Part shown: positions 9,706-19,455 of the stretch, in pieces
Position numbering within the stretch: the first letter of the stretch is position 1
Layout of the letters: every line of letters starts with the position of its first letter
Assembly: GCF_000257645.1 (NCBI RefSeq)
Contig: NZ_AJHJ01000001.1
Location: 248,001-312,000 of the forward strand
Reading direction: 5' to 3'
Origin: Serratia sp. M24T3
GTDB taxonomy: Bacteria; Pseudomonadota; Gammaproteobacteria; Enterobacterales; Enterobacteriaceae
Length of the DNA stretch: 64,000 nt
Notes under the pieces: generated by a model
The model's database searches: none
Seen by the model: only the letters and a program-made list of their open reading frames with translations
Told to the model about the DNA's origin: nothing
Program-made: the position numbers and the translations under genes

Positions 9706-12561
9706 ATGGATAAGACATATAACCCGCAAGATATCGAGCAACCGCTTTACGAGCACTGGGAAGAACAGGGCTATTTCAAGCCTAACGGTGATACCAGTAA
9801 GGAAAGCTTCTGCATCATGATCCCGCCGCCGAACGTTACCGGTAGCTTGCATATGGGTCACGCTTTCCAGCAAACCATCATGGACGCCATGATCCGCTAT
9901 CAGCGCATGCAGGGTAAAAACACCCTGTGGCAGGCGGGAACCGACCATGCCGGTATTGCTACTCAGATGGTAGTAGAGCGCAAAATTGCTGCTGAAGAAG
10001 GCAAGACTCGCAAAGACTACGGTCGCGAAGCCTTTATCGACAAAATCTGGGAATGGAAATCAGAATCGGGCGGCACTATTACCCGCCAGATGCGCCGTCT
10101 GGGCGATTCCGTGGACTGGGAGCGCGAGCGCTTCACCATGGACGAAGGCCTGTCAAACGCCGTTCGTGAAGTGTTTGTTCGACTGTACAAAGAAGACCTG
10201 ATTTACCGCGGCAAGCGCCTGGTGAACTGGGATCCGAAACTGCGTACTGCGATTTCCGACCTCGAAGTTGAAAACCGTGAATCCAAAGGTTCCATCTGGC
10301 ACCTGCGCTATCCGCTGGCTGACGGCGTGAAAACCGCTGACGGTAAAGACTATCTGGTGGTTGCGACCACCCGTCCCGAAACCGAGCTGGGCGATGCCGG
10401 TGTTGCCGTTAATCCAGAAGATCCGCGCTATAAAGATCTGATCGGTAAAGAAGTTATCCTGCCATTGGTAGGCCGCCGCATTCCTGTTCTTGGCGACGAA
10501 CACGCCGATATGGAAAAAGGCACCGGCTGTGTGAAAATCACCCCAGCCCACGACTTTAACGACTATGAAGTCGGTAAACGTCACGGCCTGCCGATGATCA
10601 ACATTCTGACTTTCGACGGCGATATCCGCCAGACTGCCGAGGTGTTCGACACCAAAGGCGAAGAAAGCGACGCGTGCAGCAATGAAATTCCCGAGCAGTT
10701 CCGTGGCCTGGAGCGCTTCGCAGCGCGTAAAGCCATCGTTGCCGCCTTCGAAGAATTGGGCCTGCTGGAAGACATCAAGCCTCATGATTTAACCATTCCC
10801 TATGGCGACCGTGGCGGCGTAGTTATCGAGCCAATGCTAACCGACCAGTGGTACGTGCGTACTGCTCCGCTGGCAAAAGTTGCCGTTGAAGCGGTCGAGC
10901 AAGGCGAGATCAACTTTGTACCAAAACAGTATGAAAACATGTACTTCAGCTGGATGCGCGACATTCAGGACTGGTGTATTTCTCGTCAGCTGTGGTGGGG
11001 TCACCGTATCCCGGCCTGGTACGACGCTGAAGGCAAAGTTTACGTCGGTCGTGACGAAGAAGAAGTGCGCAGCGAAAACAACCTGGGCGCAGACGTTGTT
11101 CTGAGCCAGGACGAAGACGTGCTGGACACCTGGTTCTCTTCCGGCCTGTGGACCTTCTCGACGCTGGGCTGGCCAAACGAAACGCCTGACCTGAAAGCTT
11201 TCCATCCTTCAAGCGTTGTGGTCAGCGGCTTTGACATTATCTTCTTCTGGATCGCCCGCATGATCATGATGACCATGCATTTCGTGAAAGACGAAAACGG
11301 CAAGCCACAGGTTCCGTTTAATACTGTTTATATGACCGGCCTGATCCGCGATGACGAAGGGCAGAAAATGTCCAAGTCGAAAGGTAACGTTATCGATCCA
11401 CTGGACATGATCGACGGTATCTCGCTGGAAGATTTGCTGGAGAAACGCACCGGTAACATGATGCAGCCGCAGCTGGCGGAAAAAATCCGCAAGCGCACCG
11501 AAAAGCAGTTCCCGAACGGTATTGAACCGCACGGCACCGACGCCCTGCGCTTTACCCTGGCGGCGCTTGCCTCGACGGGCCGTGACATCAACTGGGACAT
11601 GAAGCGTCTTGAAGGCTACCGCAACTTCTGTAACAAGCTGTGGAATGCCAGCCGTTTCGTGCTGATGAACACTGAAGATCAAGACTGTGGTCTGAACGGC
11701 GGCGAGCTGCAACTGTCTCTGGCTGACCGCTGGATCCTGGCAGAATATAACCGTACCGTAAAAGCTTACCGTGAAGCATTGGACGGCTACCGCTTCGACC
11801 TGGCGGCCAGCATTCTGTATGAATTCACCTGGAACCAGTTCTGCGACTGGTATCTGGAACTGACCAAGCCGGTTATGAATAACGGCACCGAAGCTCAGCT
11901 TCGCGGCACTCGCCATACGCTGGTAGAAGTGTTGGAAGGCCTGCTACGCCTGGCGCACCCGATTATTCCATTCATTACCGAAACCATCTGGCAGAGCGTG
12001 AAACCGCTGAAAGGCATCACAGCTGACACAATCATGCTGCAACCTTTCCCGGAATACTCGGCGGATAAAGCCGATGAGGCCGCGCTGGTCGATCTCGAGT
12101 GGATCAAGCAGGCGATCATCGCTATCCGTAACGTGCGTGCTGAAATGAATATCGCACCGGGCAAACCTCTCGAGCTGTTGCTGCGTGGCGCAAGCGCCGA
12201 TGCACAGCGTCGCGTCGAGCAGAACCTGAGCTTTATCAAATCACTGGCGCGTCTGGAGTCAATCACCGTGCTGGCTGCGGGCGATAAAGGTCCAGTTTCT
12301 GTGACCAAACTGGTTGAGGGTGCAGAACTGCTGATCCCGATGGCCGGTCTGGTCGATAAGGAAGCAGAACTGGAACGTTTGAACAAAGAGATCGCCAAAC
12401 TTGACGCAGAAGTTGAACGTATCGAAGCCAAGCTTTCCAACGAAGGTTTTGTGGCTCGCGCTCCTGAAGCCGTAGTTGCTAAAGAACGCGAAAGACTGCA
12501 AACATTTGCCGAAGCCAAAGTTAAGATTCAAGAACAGCAGGTTACTATCGCTGCTCTGTAA
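9706..12561 (+). CDS. valS: Valyl-tRNA synthetase
   Basis: ValS charges tRNA-Val and edits mis-activated threonine. The 951-residue length matches E. coli. The class I motifs are present: the HIGH equivalent HMGH near residue 50 and KMSKS near residue 554. Between them lies the CP1 editing domain, including the TTRPET segment near residue 222. The C-terminal 70 residues form the Lys/Glu-rich coiled coil that clamps the tRNA. It is the last gene of pepA-holC-valS and is followed by a strong terminator. Confidence 0.97.
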   Translation: MDKTYNPQDIEQPLYEHWEEQGYFKPNGDTSKESFCIMIPPPNVTGSLHMGHAFQQTIMDAMIRYQRMQGKNTLWQAGTDHAGIATQMVVERKIAAEEGKTRKDYGREAFIDKIWEWKSESGGTITRQMRRLGDSVDWERERFTMDEGLSNAVREVFVRLYKEDLIYRGKRLVNWDPKLRTAISDLEVENRESKGSIWHLRYPLADGVKTADGKDYLVVATTRPETELGDAGVAVNPEDPRYKDLIGKEVILPLVGRRIPVLGDEHADMEKGTGCVKITPAHDFNDYEVGKRHGLPMINILTFDGDIRQTAEVFDTKGEESDACSNEIPEQFRGLERFAARKAIVAAFEELGLLEDIKPHDLTIPYGDRGGVVIEPMLTDQWYVRTAPLAKVAVEAVEQGEINFVPKQYENMYFSWMRDIQDWCISRQLWWGHRIPAWYDAEGKVYVGRDEEEVRSENNLGADVVLSQDEDVLDTWFSSGLWTFSTLGWPNETPDLKAFHPSSVVVSGFDIIFFWIARMIMMTMHFVKDENGKPQVPFNTVYMTGLIRDDEGQKMSKSKGNVIDPLDMIDGISLEDLLEKRTGNMMQPQLAEKIRKRTEKQFPNGIEPHGTDALRFTLAALASTGRDINWDMKRLEGYRNFCNKLWNASRFVLMNTEDQDCGLNGGELQLSLADRWILAEYNRTVKAYREALDGYRFDLAASILYEFTWNQFCDWYLELTKPVMNNGTEAQLRGTRHTLVEVLEGLLRLAHPIIPFITETIWQSVKPLKGITADTIMLQPFPEYSADKADEAALVDLEWIKQAIIAIRNVRAEMNIAPGKPLELLLRGASADAQRRVEQNLSFIKSLARLESITVLAAGDKGPVSVTKLVEGAELLIPMAGLVDKEAELERLNKEIAKLDAEVERIEAKLSNEGFVARAPEAVVAKERERLQTFAEAKVKIQEQQVTIAAL

Positions 12562-12587
12562 TCTTCGCTGATACGGCAATCTTTAAA

Positions 12588-12620
12588 AACGGTGGGGCGA
12601 AAAGCTCCGCCGTTTTTTTT
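12588..12620 (+). terminator. valS terminator
   Basis: A GC-rich hairpin (AACGGTGGGGC pairing with GCTCCGCCGTT around GAAAA) is followed by eight T residues, 26 bases after the valS stop. Confidence 0.85.
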
Positions 12621-12814
12621 GGAATTGCAAAAATCGCCTGCACGCGGTATTAAATACGAATAAAAAATAGCTAACCACTTCAACAATATTAAACCTAAAT
12701 CATTGGAATCACGGCAAGGCGGCAAGTGAATGAGTTCCCAAAAGCTTACTGAAATAAGTGACTGGGTCGAATAACGCAGCAGTGGCTTCAAAAATAATGG
12801 GTATAAGAGCAATT

Positions 12815-13324
12815 ATGACTACAGCCGTGAAAACACAACAGAACGTCGTGGTGCGCCGCATCACTTGCGATGACAATGCCGAAATCGCAAGGGTGATCCG
12901 CGCCGTGTCTGCAGAATTTGGTTTAACTGCCGATAAAGGCTATACCGTGGCCGATCCCAATCTGGATACCTTATGCGAAATGTACAGCCAGCCGCGCAGC
13001 GCCTATTGGGTCGTCGAGCTTGACGGGCAGATAGCCGGAGGCGGCGGTGTTTCCGCACTAATCGGCGCTGATGACGACGTATGCGAATTGCAGAAGATGT
13101 ATTTTATGCCGAGCCTGCGCGGTAAAGGGCTGGCCAAACGCCTGGCGGTTCAGGTGATGGCTCACGCCAAAGAGCAGGGCTTCAAACGGTGTTATCTTGA
13201 AACTACCGCCAGCCTGACTCAAGCAATCGCGCTTTACGAGCATCTTGGCTTCGAACATATCAACGGCGCGATGGGCAGCACCGGCCACGTCGACTGTGAA
13301 GTCACAATGCTGAAAACTCTTTAA
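12815..13324 (+). CDS. yjgM: GNAT-family N-acetyltransferase (YjgM-like)
   Basis: This is a GNAT-fold acetyltransferase of about 170 residues. The acetyl-CoA loop is visible as RGKGLAKRL near residue 105, followed by the ALYEHLGFE segment that marks the end of the fold. I chose the ATG at 12815, preceded by AAGAG five bases upstream; ATGs at 12758 and 12797 are also in frame but have poorer sites. Its position between valS and rraB matches E. coli yjgM. The substrate cannot be read from the sequence. Confidence 0.75.
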   Translation: MTTAVKTQQNVVVRRITCDDNAEIARVIRAVSAEFGLTADKGYTVADPNLDTLCEMYSQPRSAYWVVELDGQIAGGGGVSALIGADDDVCELQKMYFMPSLRGKGLAKRLAVQVMAHAKEQGFKRCYLETTASLTQAIALYEHLGFEHINGAMGSTGHVDCEVTMLKTL

Positions 13325-13341
13325 CGCGATGTTTATGCAAT

Positions 13342-13368
13342 AAAAAAGCCGACTAAGTCGGCTTTTTT
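13342..13368. terminator. Bidirectional terminator between yjgM and rraB
   Basis: AAAAAAGCCGAC and GTCGGCTTTTTT form a perfect inverted repeat around TAA between two converging genes. Confidence 0.85.
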
Positions 13369-13383
13369 ACATTTACATGACTA

Positions 13384-13848
13384 TTAGTGGCGTTTGCCGT
13401 CGTCATCTTTGTCGATCACGTTTTTAGGGGCAACGTGCTCGTCTTCTTCTTCATCTTCTTCGTCGAATTCTTCTTCGTCGCCGTCTTCGCCGTTTGGATC
13501 TTCAAAATAGGTGCCCCAGCCGTCATAGTTGACGCCGTTAGCTTCAGCCAGCGCCACCAGCTGCTCAACCTGGGTGTCGATCAGTTCAGCATTCAGCGCA
13601 ACTTCGCTAATCACATCACAGCACATCACCACGGAGCCGTCTTCAATTTCCAGCTCTTCGGCATCAGTCACTTCATAGCCCAGTTTGAAGGCTTCTACCG
13701 CTGCTCGCTCTAAAACTTCGAATTTCTCGGAAGAGAAATGATGCTCAATAGTGTAAAGCGCGTCAGGATCGCTGCCGTCTTCCAACAGCTCTTCGATGAT
13801 TAAGCGGGTCTCATTACGTTGTTCGTCTAGCAATTCACGGTTTGCCAT
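13384..13848 (-). CDS. rraB: Ribonuclease E inhibitor RraB
   Basis: RraB binds the RNase E degradosome scaffold and selectively lowers RNase E activity. The 154-residue product begins [15 protein letters not shown] and carries the conserved [15 protein letters not shown] segment near residue 105. The C-terminal 40 residues are extremely acidic (runs of Glu and Asp) and somewhat longer than in E. coli (138 residues in total). Codons in this tail are repetitive GAA/GAC, which makes it prone to length variation. The gene sits divergently beside argI, as in E. coli. Confidence 0.92.
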   Translation of the reverse strand: MANRELLDEQRNETRLIIEELLEDGSDPDALYTIEHHFSSEKFEVLERAAVEAFKLGYEVTDAEELEIEDGSVVMCCDVISEVALNAELIDTQVEQLVALAEANGVNYDGWGTYFEDPNGEDGDEEEFDEEDEEEDEHVAPKNVIDKDDDGKRH

Positions 13849-13947
13849 GCCTCAGTCCTCAATCAATGTGACGTTTAGACGCTATTTTCACACAGCAGAC
13901 GGCTTGCCTCCAACATAAACGATAAAGTTTTTACTTTGGGGTTGTAA

Positions 13948-13984
13948 TTGCATATTCATACATATAAATTGAATTTTAATTCAT
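13948..13984 (+). promoter_or_regulatory. Tandem ARG boxes (ArgR operator) of argI
   Basis: Two 16-base boxes lie 21 bases apart centre to centre, the spacing ArgR hexamers need. The right box (13969-13984, TTGAATTTTAATTCAT) matches the consensus WTGAATWWWWATTCAW exactly; the left box (13948-13963, TTGCATATTCATACAT) has two mismatches. They overlap the likely argI promoter 25 bases before the start codon, so arginine-dependent repression is expected. Confidence 0.9.
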
Positions 13985-14008
13985 TATAAATGTTTCGGAG
14001 ATAGGCAC

Positions 14009-15016
14009 ATGAGTCTGTTAAGCAAACGCCATTTTCTAAGGCTGCTGGATTTTACCCCGTCAGAAATCGCAACCCTGCTGAAGCTGTCGGCTGATTTGAA
14101 AACTGCCAAGAAAAACGGCAGCGAAAAACGTTATCTGCAAGGCAAGAATATTGCGCTCATCTTCGAAAAAGACTCAACTCGCACCCGATGCTCTTTCGAA
14201 GTTGCCGCTTACGATCAGGGAGCACAAGTCACTTACCTCGGCCCGAGCGGTAGCCAGATTGGCCATAAAGAGTCGATGAAGGACACTGCGCGAGTGCTGG
14301 GCAGAATGTACGACGGCATCCAGTATCGCGGCTTTGGTCAGGAAAACGTCGAGACATTGGCTGAATACGCCGGAGTGCCCGTCTGGAACGGGCTGACCAA
14401 TGAGTTTCATCCTACCCAACTTTTGGCCGATCTGCTGACCATGCAGGAACAGCTGCCGGGGAAAGAATTGTCGCAAATGTCGCTCGCCTATCTTGGCGAT
14501 GCGCGCAATAACATGGGTAACACGCTGCTTGAAGCGGCGGCGCTGTGCGGGTTGGATCTGCGTTTAGTTGCACCTGCTGCCTGCTGGCCGGATGCCGAGC
14601 TGGTTGAAAACTGCAAACATCTGGCGCAGGAGAACGGCGGCAACATTACCTTGACCGATGATATCGACGTTGGCGTTAAAGGCGCAGATTTCCTTTATAC
14701 CGACGTTTGGGTCTCAATGGGCGAGCCGAAGGAAGTATGGAAAGAGCGCATTAATCTGCTACGTGCTTATCAGGTGAATATGGCAATGATTGCCAAAACA
14801 GGCAATCCTCAGGTCAAATTCCTGCACTGCCTGCCGGCTTTCCATGATGACCAAACCACATTGGGCCGTCAGATGGCTAAAGAATACAATTTGCCGGGTG
14901 GCATGGAAGTGTCGAACGAAGTGTTTGAATCGGCGCACAGCGTAGTGTTCGACCAGGCTGAAAACCGCATGCACACCATTAAAGCGGTTATGGTTGCCAC
15001 CCTCGGCAGCCTGTAA
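14009..15016 (+). CDS. argI: Ornithine carbamoyltransferase
   Basis: This enzyme makes citrulline from ornithine and carbamoyl phosphate in arginine synthesis and works as a cytoplasmic trimer. The 335-residue product has the carbamoyl phosphate motif STRTR near residue 55, FHPTQ near 133, the ornithine-side residues near DVWVSMGE, and HCLPAFHD near 272. The neighbours rraB and pyrBI match E. coli argI rather than argF. Regulation by ArgR is shown by the tandem ARG boxes just upstream. The start has a TCGGAGATAG ribosome binding region. Confidence 0.96.
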   Translation: MSLLSKRHFLRLLDFTPSEIATLLKLSADLKTAKKNGSEKRYLQGKNIALIFEKDSTRTRCSFEVAAYDQGAQVTYLGPSGSQIGHKESMKDTARVLGRMYDGIQYRGFGQENVETLAEYAGVPVWNGLTNEFHPTQLLADLLTMQEQLPGKELSQMSLAYLGDARNNMGNTLLEAAALCGLDLRLVAPAACWPDAELVENCKHLAQENGGNITLTDDIDVGVKGADFLYTDVWVSMGEPKEVWKERINLLRAYQVNMAMIAKTGNPQVKFLHCLPAFHDDQTTLGRQMAKEYNLPGGMEVSNEVFESAHSVVFDQAENRMHTIKAVMVATLGSL

Positions 15017-15033
15017 GCACTAATTGATCAATA

Positions 15034-15064
15034 CAGCCCGCCAGACCTTGGTGGGCTGCCTTTT
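15034..15064 (+). terminator. argI terminator
   Basis: CAGCCCGCCA pairs with TTGGTGGGCTG, with a single G-T pair, followed by CCTTTT. The T run is short, so termination may be only moderately strong. Confidence 0.6.
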
Positions 15065-15170
15065 CCTCGCCCTATCCTCATGCATTGTTGCACTTTCTAA
15101 CCTCCTTTATGCCTCAGCCAAGCCTTTTATCGACTAATCTTTCACAATGTGAATAGATAAGGGAACCGTT

Positions 15171-16991
15171 ATGGGTGCTGTGAATCCCGAGTTCGTGCTT
15201 CGTCTGGAAAGTCTGCTGAGCAGGGTTTATCCCAAAGAACACATTGGCGATCTGATAAAAAAAATTCTGCATCTCGGTGAGAAATGGAATTACGGTGCAC
15301 ACCGCTCTGACCAGTGGGTTGATGGCACTAACATTTACCTGATTACCTACGGAGATACCCTCTCTGAAGGCCAGCGCCCTCCTCTCGCGACGCTCAACGA
15401 TTTTGCCAGCAAGCACCTCAAAGACGCCATCAGCGACATTCATATTCTGCCGATGTACCCTTACAGTTCCGACGATGGATTCAGCGTCATCGACTATCGC
15501 CGCATCGACGAACATCTCGGCGGTTGGAGCGATATTCACCATCTTTCCGCCAACTTCAACATGATGTTCGACTGCGTGATTAATCACATCTCGCGATCCA
15601 GCGACTGGATGAAAGGCTATATCAACGACGAGCCTTACTTTCGCGACTATTTTATCGAGTCCAAACCCGAGCTGGATTACAGCCGTGTGGTGCGCCCTCG
15701 AGCCTCGCCGCTGCTGACGCCGTTTATCAAGGCCGATGGCAAAGAGCTGTATCTCTGGACCACCTTCAGCGAAGATCAGATTGATATTAATTTCAAGAAT
15801 CCTCAGGTTTTGCTGGAAAGCATTGACGTGATCCTGCAATACGCGGCCAGCGGCGGGCAGTCGATTCGTCTGGATGCGATTGGCTACATCTGGAAAGAAA
15901 TGGGTACCACCTGTATTCACCGTCCTCAGGCTCACAATATTATCAAGCTGTGGCGCACTATTCTCGACGAGGTGATCCCCGGCACCCGCATCATCACTGA
16001 AACCAACGTGCCGCATCATGAAAATATCAGCTATTTTGGCGAGGGCGACGAGGCACACATGGTGTATCAGTTCGCGCTACCGCCGCTGACGCTGCACGCT
16101 TTCCTGCGTGAAGACACCACCACGCTGACCAAATGGGCGCAGGGTTTAAACGCCGAGGCGCACTATCCGAAAACCACCTATTTTAATTTTCTCTCCAGCC
16201 ACGATGGTATTGGCTTGCGCCCGACTGAGACCTTTCTCGACGACGACGAGCGTAAATACCTGGCGCAGGAAACGCAGCGCAAAGAAGGTCGGGTTTCCTA
16301 TAAAGACAACGGTGACGGAACTCACTCCCCCTATGAGCTGAATATTAATTACCTCAGCGCCATCACTGAAGTTGATGATAGTGTCGAAATGAAGGCGCGT
16401 AAGTTTCTGGCGGCGCAGTCACTGTTGCTGTCATTTATGGGCGTTCCGGCGATTTATATTCACAGTCTGCTGGGCAGTGAGAACGATCTGGATGGCATGC
16501 ACCAGTCTGGCCTGAGCCGACGGATAAACCGCAAAAAGCTCAAACTTGAAGATGTCGAAAAAGATCTGGCGACCAAGGGATCGCTGCGATCGGCAGTATT
16601 CTATGGCCTTAAAAAACTGATCGATATCCGCCGCAACCGCCCTGCATTCTCGCCACAGGCCGGACAGAAGATCCTGGAGCTTGGCAATAAGCTGTTTGCG
16701 CTTGAACGCTATGATCCAAAATCAGAGAACCGCATCAGCTGTATCTTCAACATCAGTAGTCAGTCGCAGCCTTTCAAGCTGGCAGTTGACGGCAAGGATC
16801 TAATAAGCGGTGAACCGTTTAACGGCCAGATGCGCCTGCAGCCGTGGCAAGTGGTATGGATCGAGCACAAACTCAAGGCTCCTGAACGTTTGGGCAGGCT
16901 GCGTCGTTGGCGGAAAAAGATTTACATCTCGCTGAAAAGGTCCGATGCCAACCGATTGCTCACAGGCAGACCTCGCAAAGCAAAAAGGTGA
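15171..16991 (+). CDS. GH13 sugar phosphorylase-like enzyme (sucrose/glucosylglycerate phosphorylase group)
   Basis: This 606-residue protein belongs to glycoside hydrolase family 13, in the sucrose phosphorylase-like subfamily that also contains glucosylglycerate phosphorylase. The barrel motifs are visible: DCVINHISR (region I), SIRLDAIGY with the nucleophile Asp (region II), ITETNVPH with the acid/base Glu (region III) and LSSHDGIG with the third carboxylate (region IV). The sequence context HILPMYPYSSDDGFSVIDY is typical of these phosphorylases rather than amylases. The last 40 residues are strongly basic and extend past the usual end. It has its own AAGGGA ribosome binding site. Its true acceptor sugar cannot be told from the sequence. 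E. coli has no such gene between argI and pyrL. Confidence 0.8.
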   Translation: MGAVNPEFVLRLESLLSRVYPKEHIGDLIKKILHLGEKWNYGAHRSDQWVDGTNIYLITYGDTLSEGQRPPLATLNDFASKHLKDAISDIHILPMYPYSSDDGFSVIDYRRIDEHLGGWSDIHHLSANFNMMFDCVINHISRSSDWMKGYINDEPYFRDYFIESKPELDYSRVVRPRASPLLTPFIKADGKELYLWTTFSEDQIDINFKNPQVLLESIDVILQYAASGGQSIRLDAIGYIWKEMGTTCIHRPQAHNIIKLWRTILDEVIPGTRIITETNVPHHENISYFGEGDEAHMVYQFALPPLTLHAFLREDTTTLTKWAQGLNAEAHYPKTTYFNFLSSHDGIGLRPTETFLDDDERKYLAQETQRKEGRVSYKDNGDGTHSPYELNINYLSAITEVDDSVEMKARKFLAAQSLLLSFMGVPAIYIHSLLGSENDLDGMHQSGLSRRINRKKLKLEDVEKDLATKGSLRSAVFYGLKKLIDIRRNRPAFSPQAGQKILELGNKLFALERYDPKSENRISCIFNISSQSQPFKLAVDGKDLISGEPFNGQMRLQPWQVVWIEHKLKAPERLGRLRRWRKKIYISLKRSDANRLLTGRPRKAKR

Positions 16992-17001
16992 AGTTACCCT
17001 C

Positions 17002-17029
17002 TTGCAGGCAGAATTCGTGCGCGTATAAT
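17002..17029 (+). promoter_or_regulatory. pyrL-pyrBI promoter
   Basis: TTGCAG (17002-17007) and a perfect TATAAT (17024-17029) are 16 bases apart. The start point would be near 17036, just before the pyrL ribosome binding site. Confidence 0.8.
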
Positions 17030-17055
17030 GCGCCACAATTTGCCGGGAGACTGAC

Positions 17056-17193
17056 ATGAAAAACGACAACACACCGCGATTCGATGCTTCACCGAACCCT
17101 GTGCCAGTAGGCGGCGTTCAGCCGTTGTCTCTCCCAATGGTTTCAAATATGGGCTTGAAAATAACCCACCGATCGCTGAAAGCCCCTCATTGA
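17056..17193 (+). CDS. pyrL: pyrBI leader peptide PyrL
   Basis: This is a 45-codon reading frame with ATG at 17056, a GGGAGA ribosome binding site five bases upstream, and a stop codon inside the loop of the attenuator hairpin. That placement is what UTP-sensitive attenuation needs: when UTP is low, RNA polymerase pauses, the ribosome catches up and blocks terminator formation. The peptide (MKNDNTPRF... ending SLKAPH) does not resemble the E. coli leader peptide, and the leader lacks a long U tract before the terminator. The assignment rests on position and architecture, not on peptide similarity. Confidence 0.75.
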   Translation: MKNDNTPRFDASPNPVPVGGVQPLSLPMVSNMGLKITHRSLKAPH

Positions 17194-17206
17194 GGGGCTT
17201 TTTTTT
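17181..17206 (+). terminator. pyrBI attenuator
   Basis: AGCCCCTCA and TGAGGGGCT form a tight stem followed by eight T residues, about 27 bases before pyrB. The pyrL stop codon is inside the hairpin. Confidence 0.9.
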
Positions 17207-17232
17207 GTCTGTCATCGTAGAGGAGAGCGACA

Positions 17233-18168
17233 ATGGCCAATCCGCTGTATCAAAAACACATTATTTCAATTAACGATCTCAGCCGTGAAGAGCTTGAGCT
17301 GGTGCTGGACACCGCCGCCAGCCTGAAAGCCAATCCGCAGCCAGAACTGTTGAAACATAAAGTGATCGCCAGTTGCTTTTTTGAAGCCTCGACCCGTACT
17401 CGCCTGTCGTTCGAGTCCGCTATCCATCGTTTGGGCGCATCGGTAGTAGGTTTTGCCGACGGCAGCAACACTTCGGCGGGCAAAAAAGGCGAAACGCTGG
17501 CCGATACCACCTCGGTGATTAGTACTTATGTCGATGCGATTGTCATGCGTCACCCGCAAGAGGGGGCGGCGCGTCTGGCGACCGAGTTTTCAGGCGGTAT
17601 TCCAATCCTCAACGCCGGGGATGGTGCCAACCAGCATCCGACTCAGACGCTGCTCGACCTGTTCACCATTCAGGAAACCCAGGGTCGTCTTGATAATCTT
17701 AAAATCGCCATGGTCGGTGATCTGAAATACGGCCGCACAGTGCACAGCCTGGCACAGGCGCTGGCGAAATTTAACGGCAATCGCTTTTACTTTATCGCCC
17801 CGGATGCGCTGGCAATGCCGGAATACATCCTCAATTTGCTGAAAGAAAAAGGGATTGAATACAGCCTGCATGAAAGCATTGATGAAGTCGTGCCGGAGCT
17901 GGATATTCTTTACATGACCCGCGTGCAGAAAGAGCGTCTCGACCCCTCGGAATATGCCAACGTCAAAGCGCAATTCATTCTTCGCGCAGCTGATTTGGCC
18001 GACGCCCGGCCGCATCTCAAAGTGTTGCATCCACTGCCGCGCGTCGATGAGATAACTACCGACGTTGACAGCACCCCTCACGCCTACTATTTCCAACAGG
18101 CCGGGAACGGGATTTTCGCCCGCCAGGCCTTGCTGGCACTGGTTTTAAACGCAGACACCGCAGAATAA
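17233..18168 (+). CDS. pyrB: Aspartate carbamoyltransferase catalytic chain
   Basis: PyrB condenses aspartate and carbamoyl phosphate, the committed step of pyrimidine synthesis. It forms trimers that assemble with PyrI dimers. The 311-residue product has STRTR near residue 53, HPTQT near 135 and the HPLPRVDEI segment near 265. The ribosome binding site is AGAGGAGAG. pyrI follows after 10 bases. Expression is expected to respond to UTP through the upstream attenuator. Confidence 0.97.
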   Translation: MANPLYQKHIISINDLSREELELVLDTAASLKANPQPELLKHKVIASCFFEASTRTRLSFESAIHRLGASVVGFADGSNTSAGKKGETLADTTSVISTYVDAIVMRHPQEGAARLATEFSGGIPILNAGDGANQHPTQTLLDLFTIQETQGRLDNLKIAMVGDLKYGRTVHSLAQALAKFNGNRFYFIAPDALAMPEYILNLLKEKGIEYSLHESIDEVVPELDILYMTRVQKERLDPSEYANVKAQFILRAADLADARPHLKVLHPLPRVDEITTDVDSTPHAYYFQQAGNGIFARQALLALVLNADTAE

Positions 18169-18178
18169 GGAGCGCATC

Positions 18179-18643
18179 ATGACGCAAGATAACAAACTCC
18201 AGGTTGAAGCCATTAAATGTGGCACGGTGATTGACCACATCCCGGCGCAGGTGGGCTTTAAGCTGCTGTCGCTGTTCAAACTGACTGAGACCGACCAGCG
18301 CATTACCATTGGCCTGAATTTGCCGTCAAACGAGCTGGGCCGCAAAGACATTATCAAAATTGAAAACACCTTCCTCACCGAGCCACAGGTCAATCAGCTG
18401 GCGGTCTATGCGCCGCACGCCACGGTGAATCGCATCGACGATTACGTGGTGGTGAAGAAGCTGCATCCGAGCCTGCCGGACCGTATCGAAGGCGTGCTGC
18501 GCTGCCCGAACGGCAACTGCATCAGCCGTTTTGAGCCGGTAGCCTCAAGTTTTGCAGTTAAAAATCGTCAAAACGAAATACACCTGCAGTGTAAATACTG
18601 CGAGAAAGAGTTTGAGCATCAGGTAGTGCTGAATAACGAATAG
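18179..18643 (+). CDS. pyrI: Aspartate carbamoyltransferase regulatory chain
   Basis: PyrI binds CTP and ATP and gives the PyrB6-PyrI6 enzyme its feedback control. The 154-residue length is close to that of E. coli PyrI. The N-terminal nucleotide-binding domain is followed by a zinc domain with four cysteines, two in CPNGNC near residue 110 and two in CKYC near 138. It is translationally close to pyrB, and AAGGAG precedes its start. Confidence 0.97.
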   Translation: MTQDNKLQVEAIKCGTVIDHIPAQVGFKLLSLFKLTETDQRITIGLNLPSNELGRKDIIKIENTFLTEPQVNQLAVYAPHATVNRIDDYVVVKKLHPSLPDRIEGVLRCPNGNCISRFEPVASSFAVKNRQNEIHLQCKYCEKEFEHQVVLNNE

Positions 18644-18748
18644 TCGCTGCCAGCGGGAGATTGGGGGATGCTTTCTTGCGCCCCGCTCCTTATACTGTCT
18701 CGACAATTTTTATCTCAGCAAAGCTTTTAAACTCAACGAGGAATCAGT

Positions 18749-19135
18749 ATGTCTCGCGAAATCAGTACAGAACACGCACCGGCGGCTATCGGTCCTTATG
18801 TTCAGGGTGTCGATCTCGGCAGCATGATTATCACTTCCGGCCAGATCCCTGTTGATCCTAAAACCGGCAACGTTGCTGAAGACATCGCTTCTCAGGCGCG
18901 TCAGTCACTGCAAAACGTGCAGGCTATCGTTGAAGCCGCAGGCCTCAAAGTTGCCGACATCGTGAAAACTACCGTTTTCGTTAAAGATCTTAACGACTTC
19001 GCGACCGTTAACGCGACTTATGAAGCCTTTTTCACCGAGCACAACGCGCCATTCCCGGCTCGTTCTTGCGTAGAAGTTGCCCGTCTGCCAAAAGACGTGA
19101 AGATTGAAATCGAAGCTATCGCCGTTCGTCGTTAA
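18749..19135 (+). CDS. ridA: 2-iminobutanoate/2-iminopropanoate deaminase RidA
   Basis: RidA hydrolyses reactive enamine/imine products of PLP enzymes such as threonine dehydratase, protecting other PLP enzymes. It forms a cytoplasmic trimer. The 128-residue protein has the family's conserved arginine in FPARSCVEV near residue 105 and the usual ending. The start has an AACGAGGAA ribosome binding region. Its place after pyrI is as in E. coli, and a terminator follows. Confidence 0.96.
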   Translation: MSREISTEHAPAAIGPYVQGVDLGSMIITSGQIPVDPKTGNVAEDIASQARQSLQNVQAIVEAAGLKVADIVKTTVFVKDLNDFATVNATYEAFFTEHNAPFPARSCVEVARLPKDVKIEIEAIAVRR

Positions 19136-19155
19136 GTTTCCCTTTTGATAAAAAT

Positions 19156-19182
19156 AGGTCAGCCTGCGTGCTGGCCTTTTTT
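19156..19182 (+). terminator. ridA terminator
   Basis: AGGTCAGC pairs with GCTGGCCT around CTGCGT, followed by five to six T residues. Confidence 0.8.
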
Positions 19183-19252
19183 ATCGCCAAATCCCACCTA
19201 GCCCCTTCTCGACCTTGTGATTGCTTCATCAGCGACCATAATTAAATCTGAT

Positions 19253-19309
19253 GCACTTTTTTTGATCATTTTTGCCGACACGGCGTCTTTTCTCGCACTG
19301 TAAAAGCGC
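19253..19309 (+). promoter_or_regulatory. Candidate NtrC-type activator sites upstream of the Anbu operon
   Basis: Two sites resemble the GCAC-N7-GTGC palindrome bound by NtrC. At 19295-19309 GCAC and GCGC are seven bases apart (one mismatch). At 19253-19267 GCAC and GATC are seven bases apart (two mismatches). They sit roughly 75 and 120 bases before the predicted start point, a usual place for sigma-54 activator sites. The second site is weak and could be chance. Confidence 0.4.
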
Positions 19310-19352
19310 GATCTCCCCACAAAAACAGCGTTTTTCCCGCGTTTATGCACGC

Positions 19353-19368
19353 TGGCACAGTTTATGCG
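19353..19368 (+). promoter_or_regulatory. Candidate sigma-54 promoter of the Anbu operon
   Basis: The sequence CTGGCACAGTTTATGCG contains the invariant GG (19354-19355) and GC (19366-19367) with exactly ten bases between, as RpoN requires. TGGCAC matches the -24 element fully, and ATGC has one mismatch to TTGC at -12. The start point would be near 19379, about 77 bases before the first start codon. Confidence 0.65.
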
Positions 19369-19455
19369 TATTGATTAATGCCAAGGCAATCTTTTAGGCC
19401 AATTATAAGTTTTAGATATGAAAAAACCCTAGCCTGTTATGTCAGTGAGGTGATG

